Shown piece by piece: positions 26,601-36,800 of a stretch of 64,000 nucleotides of DNA (positions within the stretch are counted from its first letter, which is position 1; each line of letters begins with the position of its first letter). Below the pieces are notes generated by a model that was not told the DNA's origin, ran no database searches, and saw nothing but the letters and a program-made list of their open reading frames with translations. This stretch comes from CAZAFL01 sp964484465 (GTDB taxonomy: Bacteria > Bacteroidota > Ignavibacteria > UBA10030 > SZUA-254): contig CAZAFL010000004.1 of NCBI GenBank assembly GCA_964484465.1, positions 79,785-143,784 of the forward strand, read 5' to 3'. Both the position numbers and the translations under genes were made by a program.

Positions 26601-29600
26601 TTCAAGGTATGTATTCCCCAAATCGACTTCGCCGTTGCTGTTGAGGTCTTCGGTGTCGGGAATACGGCCATCCACGGAGGCTTCATTGTTCTCTGTGCCG
26701 TTAACTTTGCTGTAGTCGGTACTGCCCGCGGTATACGACCAATCGTCTCCGCTCGGATCGCTTTCATTGACGTCGGCGTCGCCGGCATTGAACGGGCTGT
26801 CGAGAAATGCACGGATCCTCGGGTCATTTCTTTCCTGCGCGTCCGACAGCATATCCAATCCGACGTCTTCGCCCGGATTAAGAACACCGTTTGCAATGTC
26901 ATTGACCACAAGGTCTTCGGAATGAAGCGGCTGACCTTTCGGGCTGGGCCACGGCAACACCTGCTCGCTGATTCTCCCGATATCCACATAAATTTTTCCT
27001 TTGCGAAGGTCGTTAAAGTCGTTGCTCGATGCCTTCATCCATATTTCGAGGTAGTTGATATTCTGGTCGATAATATTCCCTGCGGTCGTGGAGATATACC
27101 TCATAATTCCTGCCCAATTTTTTTGCCTCTCAGTATGCAGCGTAACAGGAAGATTTGGCGAATAATTATAGGCACCGCGCCTATCTGGCAGATAATCCAA
27201 ATTCAATACAGTAACCTGGTCTTGTCCGACACGGACGCTGCGATTCGGCCAAATCTCATGCGTCGTAACATCGCTGGGTAATCTGTTGTACCAGCTCAAT
27301 TTCGCTTTCGAGTATGTCTTGATGGAATCCGGGGGATTCGGTTGTATCAACGTGTATGCGGGGGGACTGGCAAAATGCCAGCCGGAATATGTAATGTTGA
27401 ACGGAATAGTACGGCGCGCTCCCTCAAAATCATCGATGTAGGCTATACTGGCATTATTGTCGCCGACAATCGTGCTCGTTTTTGTATTAGGATTTGGAAG
27501 CATGTACGCCGCTTCACCGCTTATCCTCAAGCTTGACATTTCTCTTGTTCTTATGAGAGGAAGCGCGTCGATTGCTTTCGTCAGGAGTGGGAGGTTCATA
27601 GCAATTGCACCATCGGTTCCAAGAATGAGGTTGTTTGTCGGTTCTTCGCCGAGACGCACCTTATCACTCAAGGTCGCCTGGTTTAAATTCATCAGGGTAA
27701 AACCAAAATTGAAATTCGAAGACATATTCAATTCACCGCGCGCGCCAATCAGCGTTTTTGCTGCAAGCTGGAACATATCGTTCTGTTCATACTTCACCTG
27801 GACATTCGCTCCAGGAGCGAGCGCATTCGGGTTCCTGATAACGACATCTCCGCTGATGTAATCGACTGTGAAGTCGACATTCGGCTGCAACGGCTGACCG
27901 TTAAGAAGCACCGAAACGCTTCCCTCCACGATATTAAAGCCAAGCTGATAGCTGTTTCGTTGTGCAGTCGACGCCTTCACCTTGAGGTAATAATTATTCC
28001 TTACCGTATTATTTTGCACCGCAGTTTTTGTCGTGTCATAGACGTCACTGAACAACAGAGAGTCATAGGCTTGCTGGCCAATGGCACGAAAATACTGGAC
28101 AATCGTAGAGTCAAACGGACGCAATGCTGGAAAGATGATTTCAGCACGTTCGACATCGACAGTAACGCCGGGAATAAAATCAAACAGGTTATCCGGTTTC
28201 TGAACGATGTTGTCGGTCGAAAAACGGTCAAGACCTAGGACCTGCAGGATAGGCTGGCTCTGTATCACCTCTTCGTCGGGTCTACCGGGAACGATATGAA
28301 ATACTTTCAATGTAAACCCATCTTTCTTTAAATCTCTTCCGCCAATCGGGTAAACATTCTTGAGTTGAAGATCCCATGCGGTCTTGTAACTCGGCTGAAG
28401 ATTCCTGGGCTTTATGAGTTTTAAGATCAACGGTTTGGTGCTTGAAGTATCAGTGACACCGATCTGCCCGAAATAAATATCATCATCTGGCGTGGAAGGG
28501 TCTTGACCGTCAACACGATAAGCAACCGCTACCGCCTGGTCATCAGAAACATTTGCATTCAGCGTGATGAAGCCCCCGTACTGATTGACCTTGTATTGAG
28601 TCTGGTCGAGTTTTATAAACCGGCCTGTAACATTCTGCCCATCAATGGGGTGGGCGGTTGCAAGTGTATCATATAATGTCGAATATGGTGGATCATTCGC
28701 TCCCCTCCCGGGAAGATCGATGTACGCATTCACCTGGCGTTCATTTGGATTAGGCTGTGTACCCGAGCGGCTGATCCAGACATCGATATAGGCAATACGA
28801 TTAACCGCCATGTTCGGGGTTGGCTGTGGGGAAGTCGAACTATGGAGCACCTCAAAAAAACTCTTGTAAAGCGTATCGACAAAATAGTATGCCGTCGAAT
28901 ACATGTCCGGCTTGATAATGATTTCATTTTGCTGAGACCCGCCCGACAGACTGATTTCCTTCGTCTGTCCCTTTTTTTGCGACAACAGTGTCGTCATCGT
29001 GAGGGGGCCGGTCTGCAGTTTCGCTTTGATGCCGAACAGTGCTTGTCCGCCACCGATAAATGAGGGCGTTTGAAGAGAGACATTACCTGCTTCGACGCTT
29101 TGGACGATTTCATCATCATATCCTGTGTACTTAATTTTCAACTGGTTTTCATACTCGAATGTTCTCTTGGTATCCCAGTCGGCAAGGATATTGAGTTTAT
29201 CACCTATTGTACCATTGACATTCACCTGTACATCCTGATTAAAATCTGGCTCATCACGCACCTGGTCGAGCCGGTTAATCGAAACCTGGTCTGAAGATGT
29301 TCTCCGGTAGGCACCGTGAATATCTACTGCCCCTGTGATTCGTAAATCGATATTCGACCCGCCGAAAATACTCAGCAACGGGTTGGAAGGAACCGGAATT
29401 ACAAACCTTGTCAGCGAGCCGAACAAATTTGCAAGCTCATCTTCCTTTCCTTTCATTTGATATGCTGAAGCAAGCGAACGCCACGAGCTTTTCCGCTCAT
29501 ACGAAAGCCGGTCTTTGATATATGCAGGAAACTCCATTCTTGTGGGAATTTTGACGTCGGCTCCGTTCACCCTTTCTCTGGCGATGACATAACTTCCTGT

Positions 29601-30083
29601 CGAATCGATCTCCAGCTCTTTTTTGTAAGCAGGGGACCGAACATCCAAATAAAGAGAGTAATTGTGAAAAGGAAACATCTGGACAGCTGGCTGGTCGGAA
29701 CGGTTGTACAGGAATTGTTCCATCCGAACAGTTGAATCAAGGTACACTACCCAGTGGGTTGTATCTGCAACAGCAGAAGTATCCGTGCGTCGGTGTAGTG
29801 TGTCAGTACCGAGACGGAGACTGTCGTTCGGGCCACCGGCTCTTCTGGATAAGGTATCGGAAAAAAACGGAAAGAATGGGAATTTCCTTTGGTTCGCTGA
29901 ATCCTTTGCAGTGGTATCGGCAAAAGCAATAAAATTGTCCGAGGCACGGGCCGGTTTTGCCGATTCAGCAAATTGAGAAAACAAAACCGTGCAAAAGGTC
30001 AACCCCAAAAGGGTGACGGTTTTCAGACAATAATTATAATTAAAATGTGCCTTCTTTGTTTGAAGTACGCGAAAACGACTCAC
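23604..30083 (-). CDS. sprA: T9SS translocon protein SprA (Sov), with assembly gap
   Basis: This very large outer-membrane protein has about 2159 residues as assembled. SprA/Sov forms the giant beta-barrel pore of the type IX secretion system. Visible support: an N-terminal hydrophobic export signal (about 20-40), the internal SprA-type segments (for example GAVDIHGAYRRTSSDQVSIN; TIGDKLNILADWDTKRTFEYENQ read in two parts; AYIDDFEGARRTIPFN) and a strand-rich C-terminal third. The start is GTG with a candidate promoter at 30105-30133. One hundred N (24231-24330) interrupt codons near residue 1930. The frame is intact on both sides, so the gene is real, but its true length is unknown; relatives are about 2400 residues. 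Confidence 0.94.
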   Translation of the reverse strand: MSRFRVLQTKKAHFNYNYCLKTVTLLGLTFCTVLFSQFAESAKPARASDNFIAFADTTAKDSANQRKFPFFPFFSDTLSRRAGGPNDSLRLGTDTLHRRTDTSAVADTTHWVVYLDSTVRMEQFLYNRSDQPAVQMFPFHNYSLYLDVRSPAYKKELEIDSTGSYVIARERVNGADVKIPTRMEFPAYIKDRLSYERKSSWRSLASAYQMKGKEDELANLFGSLTRFVIPVPSNPLLSIFGGSNIDLRITGAVDIHGAYRRTSSDQVSINRLDQVRDEPDFNQDVQVNVNGTIGDKLNILADWDTKRTFEYENQLKIKYTGYDDEIVQSVEAGNVSLQTPSFIGGGQALFGIKAKLQTGPLTMTTLLSQKKGQTKEISLSGGSQQNEIIIKPDMYSTAYYFVDTLYKSFFEVLHSSTSPQPTPNMAVNRIAYIDVWISRSGTQPNPNERQVNAYIDLPGRGANDPPYSTLYDTLATAHPIDGQNVTGRFIKLDQTQYKVNQYGGFITLNANVSDDQAVAVAYRVDGQDPSTPDDDIYFGQIGVTDTSSTKPLILKLIKPRNLQPSYKTAWDLQLKNVYPIGGRDLKKDGFTLKVFHIVPGRPDEEVIQSQPILQVLGLDRFSTDNIVQKPDNLFDFIPGVTVDVERAEIIFPALRPFDSTIVQYFRAIGQQAYDSLLFSDVYDTTKTAVQNNTVRNNYYLKVKASTAQRNSYQLGFNIVEGSVSVLLNGQPLQPNVDFTVDYISGDVVIRNPNALAPGANVQVKYEQNDMFQLAAKTLIGARGELNMSSNFNFGFTLMNLNQATLSDKVRLGEEPTNNLILGTDGAIAMNLPLLTKAIDALPLIRTREMSSLRISGEAAYMLPNPNTKTSTIVGDNNASIAYIDDFEGARRTIPFNITYSGWHFASPPAYTLIQPNPPDSIKTYSKAKLSWYNRLPSDVTTHEIWPNRSVRVGQDQVTVLNLDYLPDRRGAYNYSPNLPVTLHTERQKNWAGIMRYISTTAGNIIDQNINYLEIWMKASSNDFNDLRKGKIYVDIGRISEQVLPWPSPKGQPLHSEDLVVNDIANGVLNPGEDVGLDMLSDAQERNDPRIRAFLDSPFNAGDADVNESDPSGDDWSYTAGSTDYSKVNGTENNEASVDGRIPDTEDLNSNGEVDLGNTYLEYEVPLDSVFYDSVGVLRKNQLIVGGGSNKWYQFRIPLRQATRVISSGGDQNEETVLQNVQNIRLWVSGFEKPVSVRIAQMDLVGNQWQELTKNDSTLKVSVVNIEDNPTYKSPPGVVRELDRTQPDQIIEGNEQSLDLIIRELRRGDSRQAVKYFARPLDVFSYKEMRMFVHGDPAFDYISSDYYDAEVFLRFGADSANFYEYRQPIRPGWDPQNDITINFSELTSIKTSRAVTTGFFSRPVKNGPEGAFYGVQGNPSLTQIRYMGVGVTHVARQSRKSLPISGEVWVNELRLVNVDNSRGLAYRFDSQLKLADFGNIGFNYVKIDPNFHGLDQRFGNRVTGVNWAVNSSFALEKLFPQSWEGTSIPFGYSHAENISKPNYLPNTDVFVSEAANRAAEQSTPDKRASAKEDVVTASQTLHVQDSYTLSNFHIGFPTNHWFIRDTFGKLAFGFNYSRSSDRNPSTLELISWGWNFRANYALTLGGDYYIQPFKNIFNGIFLLDAYKDWKIYYIPFTNIASSLSGARSRSLQMVRDISALPTDTRNFAASKSIGFGWKLTEGGLFNITGDYGLNIDRTLLQLDNDSVGRGFGKILKNMLFGGRDNRYGQSVRLNSKPNIPDILNVQKYFDISSSYGVNYGWQNTFQKGDLGKSASFANNISVASNFRLKAFTDPWFQSNEQQPPPSQEELRPQPESQTTDTTKNAKPESSKSKGGGTNLLLQLKNLAHIFLKIPFMDYDNINITFTQTNQALSPGVQGXXXXXXXXXXXXXXXXXXXXXXXXXXXXXXXXXXWDGIEKIGGMSSFMERMSVEHNYTSSFKKDYQGIAGGAEQTNGEHVTNGFTPLLGVNATFKELAKGNFSGTLRYNTTTTYDLNLSVLNIVETLSQEISLSLSYSRRGFSFPLFGVNLNNDVDMSLTYSLTKNSRRQHEPDGLSSNQEGLPLEGNTRTTIEPRIKYVLSTRVTAAVFYQYTKIAPDAAGSLTPGTTTNVAGLDIHIAIQ
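24231..24330. other. Assembly gap of 100 N
   Basis: Exactly 100 undetermined bases lie inside sprA. A round 100 is the usual placeholder for a gap of unknown size. The sprA frame happens to continue across it, which suggests the true missing length is one more than a multiple of three. Confidence 0.98.
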
Positions 30084-30104
30084 GTTGTGTACATCGATTC
30101 CCTT

Positions 30105-30133
30105 ATGTTAAGGTGTGCAGCGTCAGTTAACAA
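30105..30133 (-). promoter_or_regulatory. Candidate promoter of sprA
   Basis: Minus strand: TTGTTA (30133-30128), 17 bases, TAACAT (30110-30105). The hexamers match sigma-70 consensus at four of six positions each and the spacing is ideal. Transcription would start near 30098, about 15 bases before the GTG start of sprA. Confidence 0.45.
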
Positions 30134-30352
30134 ACATGCTGCTCAGAATTACTATCAAGAATCGATACCAACGGCTCCTTTCGCTCTGGAGAGATGGGGT
30201 GACGGATAACTGCTGTAGTTTATTATTCTGTTAAACAACACTCAATAAAACAGATGTTCCATACAGAATCAACAAAATCAAAAAAAATGTAGGAAAAATG
30301 TACCTCATTTCCAAATACCACATTGTGATAAGCCTCAAGTCAACCAAAACGC

Positions 30353-30381
30353 TTGTAAAAACCGTTTTTTGAGCATATATT
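30353..30381 (+). promoter_or_regulatory. Candidate promoter abutting lptF
   Basis: Plus strand: TTGTAA (30353-30358), 17 bases, TATATT (30376-30381). The -10 hexamer is the same as in the porU and sensor-kinase promoters. Only three bases separate it from the GTG at 30385, so the transcript would be nearly leaderless, or translation would begin at the ATG at 30397. Confidence 0.5.
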
Positions 30382-30384
30382 AAC

Positions 30385-31773
30385 GTGAGCAAACTCATGC
30401 GTCTGTTTCTTCATATACTGCGGGTTCATATCGGACCTTTTCTTTTTTCCTTTATGACCCTGATGTTTATTTTCCTCCTTCAATTTCTGATGAAATTCAT
30501 CGATCAGCTTGTCGGAAAGGGCCTCGGCGCGTGGATCATCAGTGAGTTGATAGGCTTAAGCCTAGCTTGGATGGTCGTACTCGCTGTCCCGATGTCTGTT
30601 CTCGTGGCAACGTTGATGGGTTTCGGAACTCTCTCGGCACACAACGAGATCACCGCCATGAAAGCAGGAGGAATGAGTCTTTACTGGATGATGGCGCCAG
30701 TCATTCTTTGTTCGTTTGTCCTTACGTACCTGTTGCTTCAATTCAACAATAATGTCCTCCCCGACGCAAATCATCGTCTCAAGATTCTCATGATCGACAT
30801 CAGGAGAATAAAACCGACCCTCACCATTGTTCCCGGCTTGTTCTCTCAGGATATTGCCGGTTACAGTATTCTGGCGCGTAAGACGTTCGAGCATTCCAAC
30901 AACCTGGAAGGCGTTACTATCTATGATTACACGAACCCCTCGACAAACGTCGTTGTGACCGCAGAACGGGGGAAAGTTTCATTCACGCCTGACTACAAAA
31001 AATTAATTATGGATTTGGAAAACGGGGAAATCCATGAGGTAAGCATCGGCGACATGCAAACGTATCGGCGCATGCGGTACACAAAACACCGGATTATCAT
31101 GAGTTCCGAAGGATTTGAATTCGAGCGTTCAAATGAGAACGCATTTTCCCGCGGCGACCGGGAGATGAGCGCGCAGTCGATGCTCTCTTTAGTCGACAGT
31201 CTCGAGCACGCAAACCAGGCAGCAGCACAACAAGCTTTCCAGCTCGCCCGTTTACAACCTTTGCCAGGTTCATCACGACCTGCCCCTATGGTTATTCAGG
31301 ATCCGGCGGAAGCACACCAAACTGCAATTCGCCTTGCGTTGAACAAAGCACGTTCTGATGTTGGAACCATCGACAATCAATTAGCCTTCCTGGAGTATAA
31401 CCAGACCAGGATCAACGAATATCTCGTTGAAATTCATAAGAAGTATGCCCTGCCGGTCGCATGTATCGTGTTTGTTTTTATCGGCGCACCTCTCGGAATA
31501 ATGGCGCGGCGGGGAACCTTCGGCATCGCCGCTACACTGAGCATGGGGTTTTTCCTCCTCTATTGGGCCGCACTCATCGGAGGAGAAAAACTCGCCGACA
31601 GAGGATTCGTTGCTCCCTGGATAGGTATGTGGATTGCAAATATTATTCTCGGGATCCTCGGTATCTTGCTAACACTTCGGATGGGGCGCGAGACGCCGGC
31701 AATCCGTTGGACAACGCTGCGAAAGTTTATCCCGAGGTCATTCAGGTCATCCGACCGGCAGGAAATGGATTGA
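30385..31773 (+). CDS. lptF: LptF/LptG-family LPS export permease (LptF-like)
   Basis: The product is a 462-residue inner-membrane permease of the YjgP/YjgQ family. Three membrane segments lie in the first 125 residues, a periplasmic beta-jellyroll domain in the middle and three segments near the C-terminus, as expected for LptF/LptG. With the ATPase LptB (not in the window), this pair extracts lipopolysaccharide from the inner membrane. It carries an extra soluble insertion at about 250-340 with Ala/Gln-rich helices (HANQAAAQQAFQLARLQ), longer than in enterobacterial LptF. The GTG start at 30385 lies almost on the promoter; the ATG at 30397 is an alternative. lptG follows after six bases. 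Confidence 0.9.
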   Translation: MSKLMRLFLHILRVHIGPFLFSFMTLMFIFLLQFLMKFIDQLVGKGLGAWIISELIGLSLAWMVVLAVPMSVLVATLMGFGTLSAHNEITAMKAGGMSLYWMMAPVILCSFVLTYLLLQFNNNVLPDANHRLKILMIDIRRIKPTLTIVPGLFSQDIAGYSILARKTFEHSNNLEGVTIYDYTNPSTNVVVTAERGKVSFTPDYKKLIMDLENGEIHEVSIGDMQTYRRMRYTKHRIIMSSEGFEFERSNENAFSRGDREMSAQSMLSLVDSLEHANQAAAQQAFQLARLQPLPGSSRPAPMVIQDPAEAHQTAIRLALNKARSDVGTIDNQLAFLEYNQTRINEYLVEIHKKYALPVACIVFVFIGAPLGIMARRGTFGIAATLSMGFFLLYWAALIGGEKLADRGFVAPWIGMWIANIILGILGILLTLRMGRETPAIRWTTLRKFIPRSFRSSDRQEMD

Positions 31774-31779
31774 ATCCTG

Positions 31780-32871
31780 ATGACGATGAGAATTTCAGAC
31801 CGGTATGTACTCCGGCAGTTCATTGTTACGGCATTGTTTGGCCTGTTTACATTTATCATCATTTTTGTCGTCATCGACATGATGGAGAATCTTGATGACT
31901 TCCTCGACCGGAATGCAACCATTGGGGTCATTGTCACCTACTATCTTTACTTCATACCGGAAATTGTAAAGCTCATGGTACCGGTCGCCATGCTCCTTTC
32001 GGCATTATTTACAACAGGAAGGCTTTCGACATTCAACGAACTGACCGCACTGAAATCAGGAGGGTTAGGCCTGTATCGGCTCATGGTTCCCCTGTTGATC
32101 TTTGCGCTGTTCGTCAGCGGCATATCAGTTTATTTCAATGGCTGGGTTGTCCCCTTTGCCAACAAGAAGAAACTCGAAATCGCCCGGGTCTATTTCAAAA
32201 AGAACATCGAGTTTGTTTCGAAGGATAATATCTTTATACAGGACTCAAATACCCGTATTCTTTCCATCGGCATGTTTGATGACGCGCGCTATATCGCTTC
32301 GCTCGTAAGCATACAGGACTTTGACCCGCGCGACCCGACAATCGTCATAGCGAGATACGATGCAAAGGAAATGCACTGGGACACAGCACGAAGGTCGTGG
32401 TCACTTATCAGGGGAATTGAACGACATTTTGAAGGGGGAAAAGAAAATGTCAAAAAATTCGATGAGCTTGCGGTCGGGAATTTGAATTTTTCACCGGAGG
32501 ATATTCACAAGAAGCAGGAAAATCCTGATGAAATGGATTATCCCAGTTTGAAGGTATTCATCTCCAACCAGCAGCGGGCAGGACAGGATGTATCACGGTG
32601 GCTCGTTGATTTTTACGGGAAGATTTCATTTCCTTTCGCGAGCTTTATTGTTGTCCTGTTCGGGATTCCGTTTTCTTCCATCAAGCGACGAAGCGGACTT
32701 GGAGTAGAATTCGGGATTTCGTTGCTGATATGTTTCCTCTATATGATTTTTCTCAAAGTCAGCCAGGCGTTCGGTTATAACGGCGACCTCAGCCCGTTGC
32801 TTACAGCATGGCTGGCAAATATTACCTTCTTCATCGTAGGAATTTACAACCTCTGGCGGGTACCCAAGTAG
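31780..32871 (+). CDS. lptG: LptF/LptG-family LPS export permease (LptG-like)
   Basis: The product is a 363-residue second permease of the LPS exporter, with membrane segments at about 12-32, 52-75 and 95-115, a periplasmic domain, and three C-terminal segments ending FFIVGIYNLWRVPK. The family features SDRYVLRQFIVTALFGLFTF and FNELTALKSGGLGLYRLM (coupling helix region facing the ATPase) are clear. It is co-transcribed with lptF (six-base gap). The names F and G are assigned by order and could be exchanged. The presence of both supports an LPS-bearing outer membrane. Confidence 0.9.
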   Translation: MTMRISDRYVLRQFIVTALFGLFTFIIIFVVIDMMENLDDFLDRNATIGVIVTYYLYFIPEIVKLMVPVAMLLSALFTTGRLSTFNELTALKSGGLGLYRLMVPLLIFALFVSGISVYFNGWVVPFANKKKLEIARVYFKKNIEFVSKDNIFIQDSNTRILSIGMFDDARYIASLVSIQDFDPRDPTIVIARYDAKEMHWDTARRSWSLIRGIERHFEGGKENVKKFDELAVGNLNFSPEDIHKKQENPDEMDYPSLKVFISNQQRAGQDVSRWLVDFYGKISFPFASFIVVLFGIPFSSIKRRSGLGVEFGISLLICFLYMIFLKVSQAFGYNGDLSPLLTAWLANITFFIVGIYNLWRVPK

Positions 32872-32913
32872 TTCCGCTCCAATAAACATTTCTATGCTAA
32901 GGTGACAGCGAAT

Positions 32914-33843
32914 TTAAAAAGGAATGTGTACCGTAGCTTCCGTTACAGGGGCAACCCCGTAGCGCGTCGGTACTACTTTCATTCTTACTTCTGCATGAAG
33001 AGAATTATTAAAACGCGTCGCAGACCAGACGGCATCGAGGGCACTAAGCAGGTGGTTCGCTAATGCGATAGAAACAAACGTGCCCGCAGTGCTATAGTAA
33101 TTGTCCGCCTGGTTGAACATCTCACGGTAATCATTGAACTGCTTGTTTGCCGTAAATGCATCCCAGTATGGAGTCTCATCTCCAACCTGTGAATCCCATC
33201 CTTTACTGAACTCGGCATATTTGCCGATGAGCTCAAAGTATTGCTGATCGCCATAATATGGAAGTGCGTGTCCAAGGCCCAGACTATCCTGTTCAAGTTT
33301 GTTCAGATGTTCCCAGTTAACGCATGGAAACGGTGGACCGCAACTCATGTCTGAACTATTGAAGACGGCAGGATCCCAGTTAGGAGTTTGCGCATTGTTG
33401 TGTTGCGCAATTTCTGCCAAATGATCCCTCAACCACACTGCGTAGCGGGAAGCGCTCCAGTGAGCGTCCGCATACGCCTGAAAAAGATTTGTCTGATCAT
33501 TTCCTTTCTTGTTATAAACATACGCAGTAATCCACGAAGCTGCTTCAACTGCAAAGAACACCGCGCCTTTCACATAGCTGCCCGAGTATACTTCTCCCGC
33601 TCCCGGCACTGCCAGCGAAAGCGCACCGGCTATCCATGGAGATTTTTCATTTTGCTGAGAAGTTTCCAGGTGCATCGACGAGAGTGAATCGCCCGCAAAC
33701 CGTAATTCTGCGGGTAAGCCGGGGGGCTTGCTGAAGAGATCGACATTGGAATTTCCGGTAAAATGAAACGAGGGACGTTCACCGGCGACAGCGTATGCTG
33801 CCATCAGAAAAAACATTGCCATGAGATTAATCCGGCGGTTCAT
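32914..33843 (-). CDS. DUF5683-like membrane protein
   Basis: The product has 309 residues with a signal peptide (MNRRINLMAMFFLMAAYAVA). The segment SPWIAGALSLAVPGAGEVYS followed by GSYVKGAVFFAVEAASW matches the small-membrane-protein motif of DUF5683 proteins of Bacteroidota, which have Pro-Gly turns between hydrophobic stretches. A C-terminal part (ALANHLLSALDAVWSATRFN) continues in the same style. It is the last gene of the porU-porV run, 18 bases after the propeller-barrel gene, and converges with lptG. The function of the family is unknown. Confidence 0.7.
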   Translation of the reverse strand: MNRRINLMAMFFLMAAYAVAGERPSFHFTGNSNVDLFSKPPGLPAELRFAGDSLSSMHLETSQQNEKSPWIAGALSLAVPGAGEVYSGSYVKGAVFFAVEAASWITAYVYNKKGNDQTNLFQAYADAHWSASRYAVWLRDHLAEIAQHNNAQTPNWDPAVFNSSDMSCGPPFPCVNWEHLNKLEQDSLGLGHALPYYGDQQYFELIGKYAEFSKGWDSQVGDETPYWDAFTANKQFNDYREMFNQADNYYSTAGTFVSIALANHLLSALDAVWSATRFNNSLHAEVRMKVVPTRYGVAPVTEATVHIPF

Positions 33844-33861
33844 GAGAGCATTCCTTCCTTG

Positions 33862-36800
33862 TTAATCCAAATTAAATCCGAACAGAACACCGAAATGGAA
33901 ATTCCATTCCTTACCGTATGTTACTGTTGTCGCATCCGTGCTGATATACCTGTTAAATTGATCAAAACCGTACGTCGCATTGAAGAAAATGCGGGTAGGA
34001 AAAGCATAATACGAAAACGCTTCAAGCCTCAGCTCTACTCCGGCATCGCGTTTAAATTTCTGGCCTGAACCTCCTCCTCCCGTCCACGTCGTTCCAGCAT
34101 CTCCGTACAACGCCGCATACAACTTATCAAAATACATCTGCAGGACTCTCAAATCAATATGTTCGAATACCGGGAAGCGATAGGTCAGATTTGCCAGCGC
34201 ATATTCATTTCCACCGAGGGAATAGAACGGATATCCTTTCATTCCTGCAAGACCACCGATATAAAAATCAAAAAAATCGTCGACCGGTGGACCGAGAATC
34301 GACCCTCCCCGTAATTGCAGGGAAAGCGTGTGCTTCCAGGCGGGTAACCGTTGCGATTCGCGCCAGCTGGCTTCGAGCCGATGAAATCTGAATTTCTGAT
34401 ATTTCGGAACGAGAATTCCGTTTGAAATATCATAATCACTGTTCGGGTTAAACTCGTTGAATTCGTAGTCATATTTCAGACGAATTTTTCTTCCGACAGG
34501 GTTGATCTCCTGCGTTCGGGATGGGGCAATGCCCTCAAACGTCCATGTTGCGGAAACGTCGTTGCCGATAAAGTACAGATTACTGAATGCAGGGTTGAGA
34601 ATAGATGAATTGCTCTGCTTGTCAACCAGGAAAAACGACCCCACGCTCGCATTATAACGGCTGTGCGCGTAACGCAACTCAAGGTCGAGGGCTTCTACGA
34701 ACGCTTTTTGCCGCAGGACAAAATCGAATTCGAGCAGGCTGTATGTTACATCCACTGTTGTAATTAAATCGGGCCGCGTTTCCGGACTGAAGGAGGCATT
34801 GAAGCTTTTCCTCGTGACATTGTATACCTCGATTGAGGCCGCCGGCTCCATTCCCAGCTGGAACAATCCGGGAATCCTTCCACGGTAGTCGAATGTAAGA
34901 AATAAGTCGCGTTCCCCTTTCTTATTCAGAGCCGCTCCCGCAAAAAACCCATACCGGTCGACCATATCGTATGAATAGAGATAAAGACCAGGCTTGATGA
35001 CATCAATCCCCTTGTTCTTGGGGTTGTAATTATCTACACGTAAAAAGGGGATAAATGTCAAACTCGTTACAATGTTCTTATAGGTCGTGTCACGTTCGTT
35101 CGGAAGTTTTGTGTCATCGTACGACCGTAATGCCTGCCAATCGAAACGTTGTGCCTGACTTCCATCAGTCGATGTCATCATCTTCGCAGGGGGTTCAGCA
35201 TTCCCGCTATTCTGCTGAAGATATGCTGCAGCGTTTTGAAGTGGCTTTTGCTCATTGAGCATTGAAATCTTGTATCCGGTTGATGTGTAGGAGGAAAACG
35301 CAAGCTGGTTTGCCGCGTTGACAGTCGGCATGAAAGCACCGCCGAGAACATTTGTCAGTTGCGCAACTTCTTTCGTTGCAAGGTCCAATTCATATAAATT
35401 AAAAATTCCCGATTTATCGGAAGAAAAAATGATGTGGGAACCATCAGGTGTGAACACGGCATTTCGTTCATCATCCGGAGTTGCAACAACAAAGGTCACC
35501 TCACCCCCGACGGCGGGAATTGTCGCAATGTCCCTTCCGTCTTTAATCGAATAATCAAACATGATGGTTTTTCCATCAGGAGACCATTTCGGGTTGAAGA
35601 CTTGTTCACCGTCAGCATAATTTGTCATTTTCTTGACGCCCGATCCATCCGCTTTGGATGTATAGATGTTAAGGGTCCCGTCGTTACCGGAAACAAATGC
35701 AAGAGTGGTCCCGTCCGGCGAGACCGAAGGAGAGCTTGCGCGCAAACTGTGTGTTAACCGTGTTTCCTCATCACGCTTTATGTCATACACGTAAAGGTCA
35801 TTATAATCTGACCAGTGTTTATTCTCCCGGGAATTTTTCGAATAGTACATTTTCGTTCCCTCCGGCGACCACGAAATGCTCGACCGCACTCCCGATACAA
35901 GCGCTTTCTCGGTCTTCGTCGCAACATCATACAGATAAATGGATGAAAGAGCGAAATAATCCGCCTCTTTATTGCTGATGTACGCTACGGTTTTTCCATC
36001 CGGGGAAAAAGTCGGATAAAAGTTGCCAAACCCTACGTTCGCGATTATCTCACCGGCAGCAAGATTATTTTTTAACAATACGGTACGTTCGCCATAATCA
36101 TGTTTTAAGAATTCTTTCCATTCATCATACAGCGCACCTCCGTTTTTTCCTACAGCTTTTTCGATCGCCCCATCAATAGTCACAGCTGTGAGAGACGAAA
36201 GATTACGGGAGATTTCCAGTAGTTTATCGTCTCCATAATGCTCTCCGATATACCGGACGAACGCAAAGCCTGCATTGTAGGAAGATTCATTGCCAAGACT
36301 TGTTTTGCCGAACACCGACATTTCGTTCCAAGTCAACATGTTCCCGTCAAGCGCGTACATCCGGAGAATCATATCGCGATGGGAGTCCCACGAATCGTAC
36401 CGGAGTTCTTTTCTATTATATTGTGCAACGCCTTCGGCGAACCAGCTCGGAACCACATACCCGGAAAATGGATACGAGACAATGACATTGGGGTAACCAT
36501 AAAGCACATCGGGACGACGCTCCGATTCATACCCGAGCCACTGGAGATAGAGGGCCGGCATTTTGCGGCCGAATTTCAGCGAGGTTTGAATCTGAACAAC
36601 ATGGGTAAACTCATGCGTAACGACATTCCGCAGCCAGTTGTGTGACCCTCTTAAATCAAAATCCAATGCTGAAGCCCAGATTTCAATCTTGTTGTCGAAA
36701 AAATATGCTCCGCCATTGGAATAGTCATCGTAATCTTTGATGACGAAACTGACTTTGCCGTCCGGTTTATGATTGTAGAGAGAAGTCACGGGCTCGTAGA

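Larger units (their letters stand above)
30084..30384. other. Divergent intergenic region of sprA and lptF
   Basis: These 301 bases without a gene separate two outward-reading genes. They hold a candidate promoter for each side (30105-30133 minus and 30353-30381 plus) and an A-rich middle part (30236-30300). I see no RNA gene or repeat in it. Confidence 0.7.

Noticed and set aside
26505..27281. Plus-strand frame of 258 codons inside sprA
   Set aside because: Antisense shadow of sprA, without start signal or recognisable motif.
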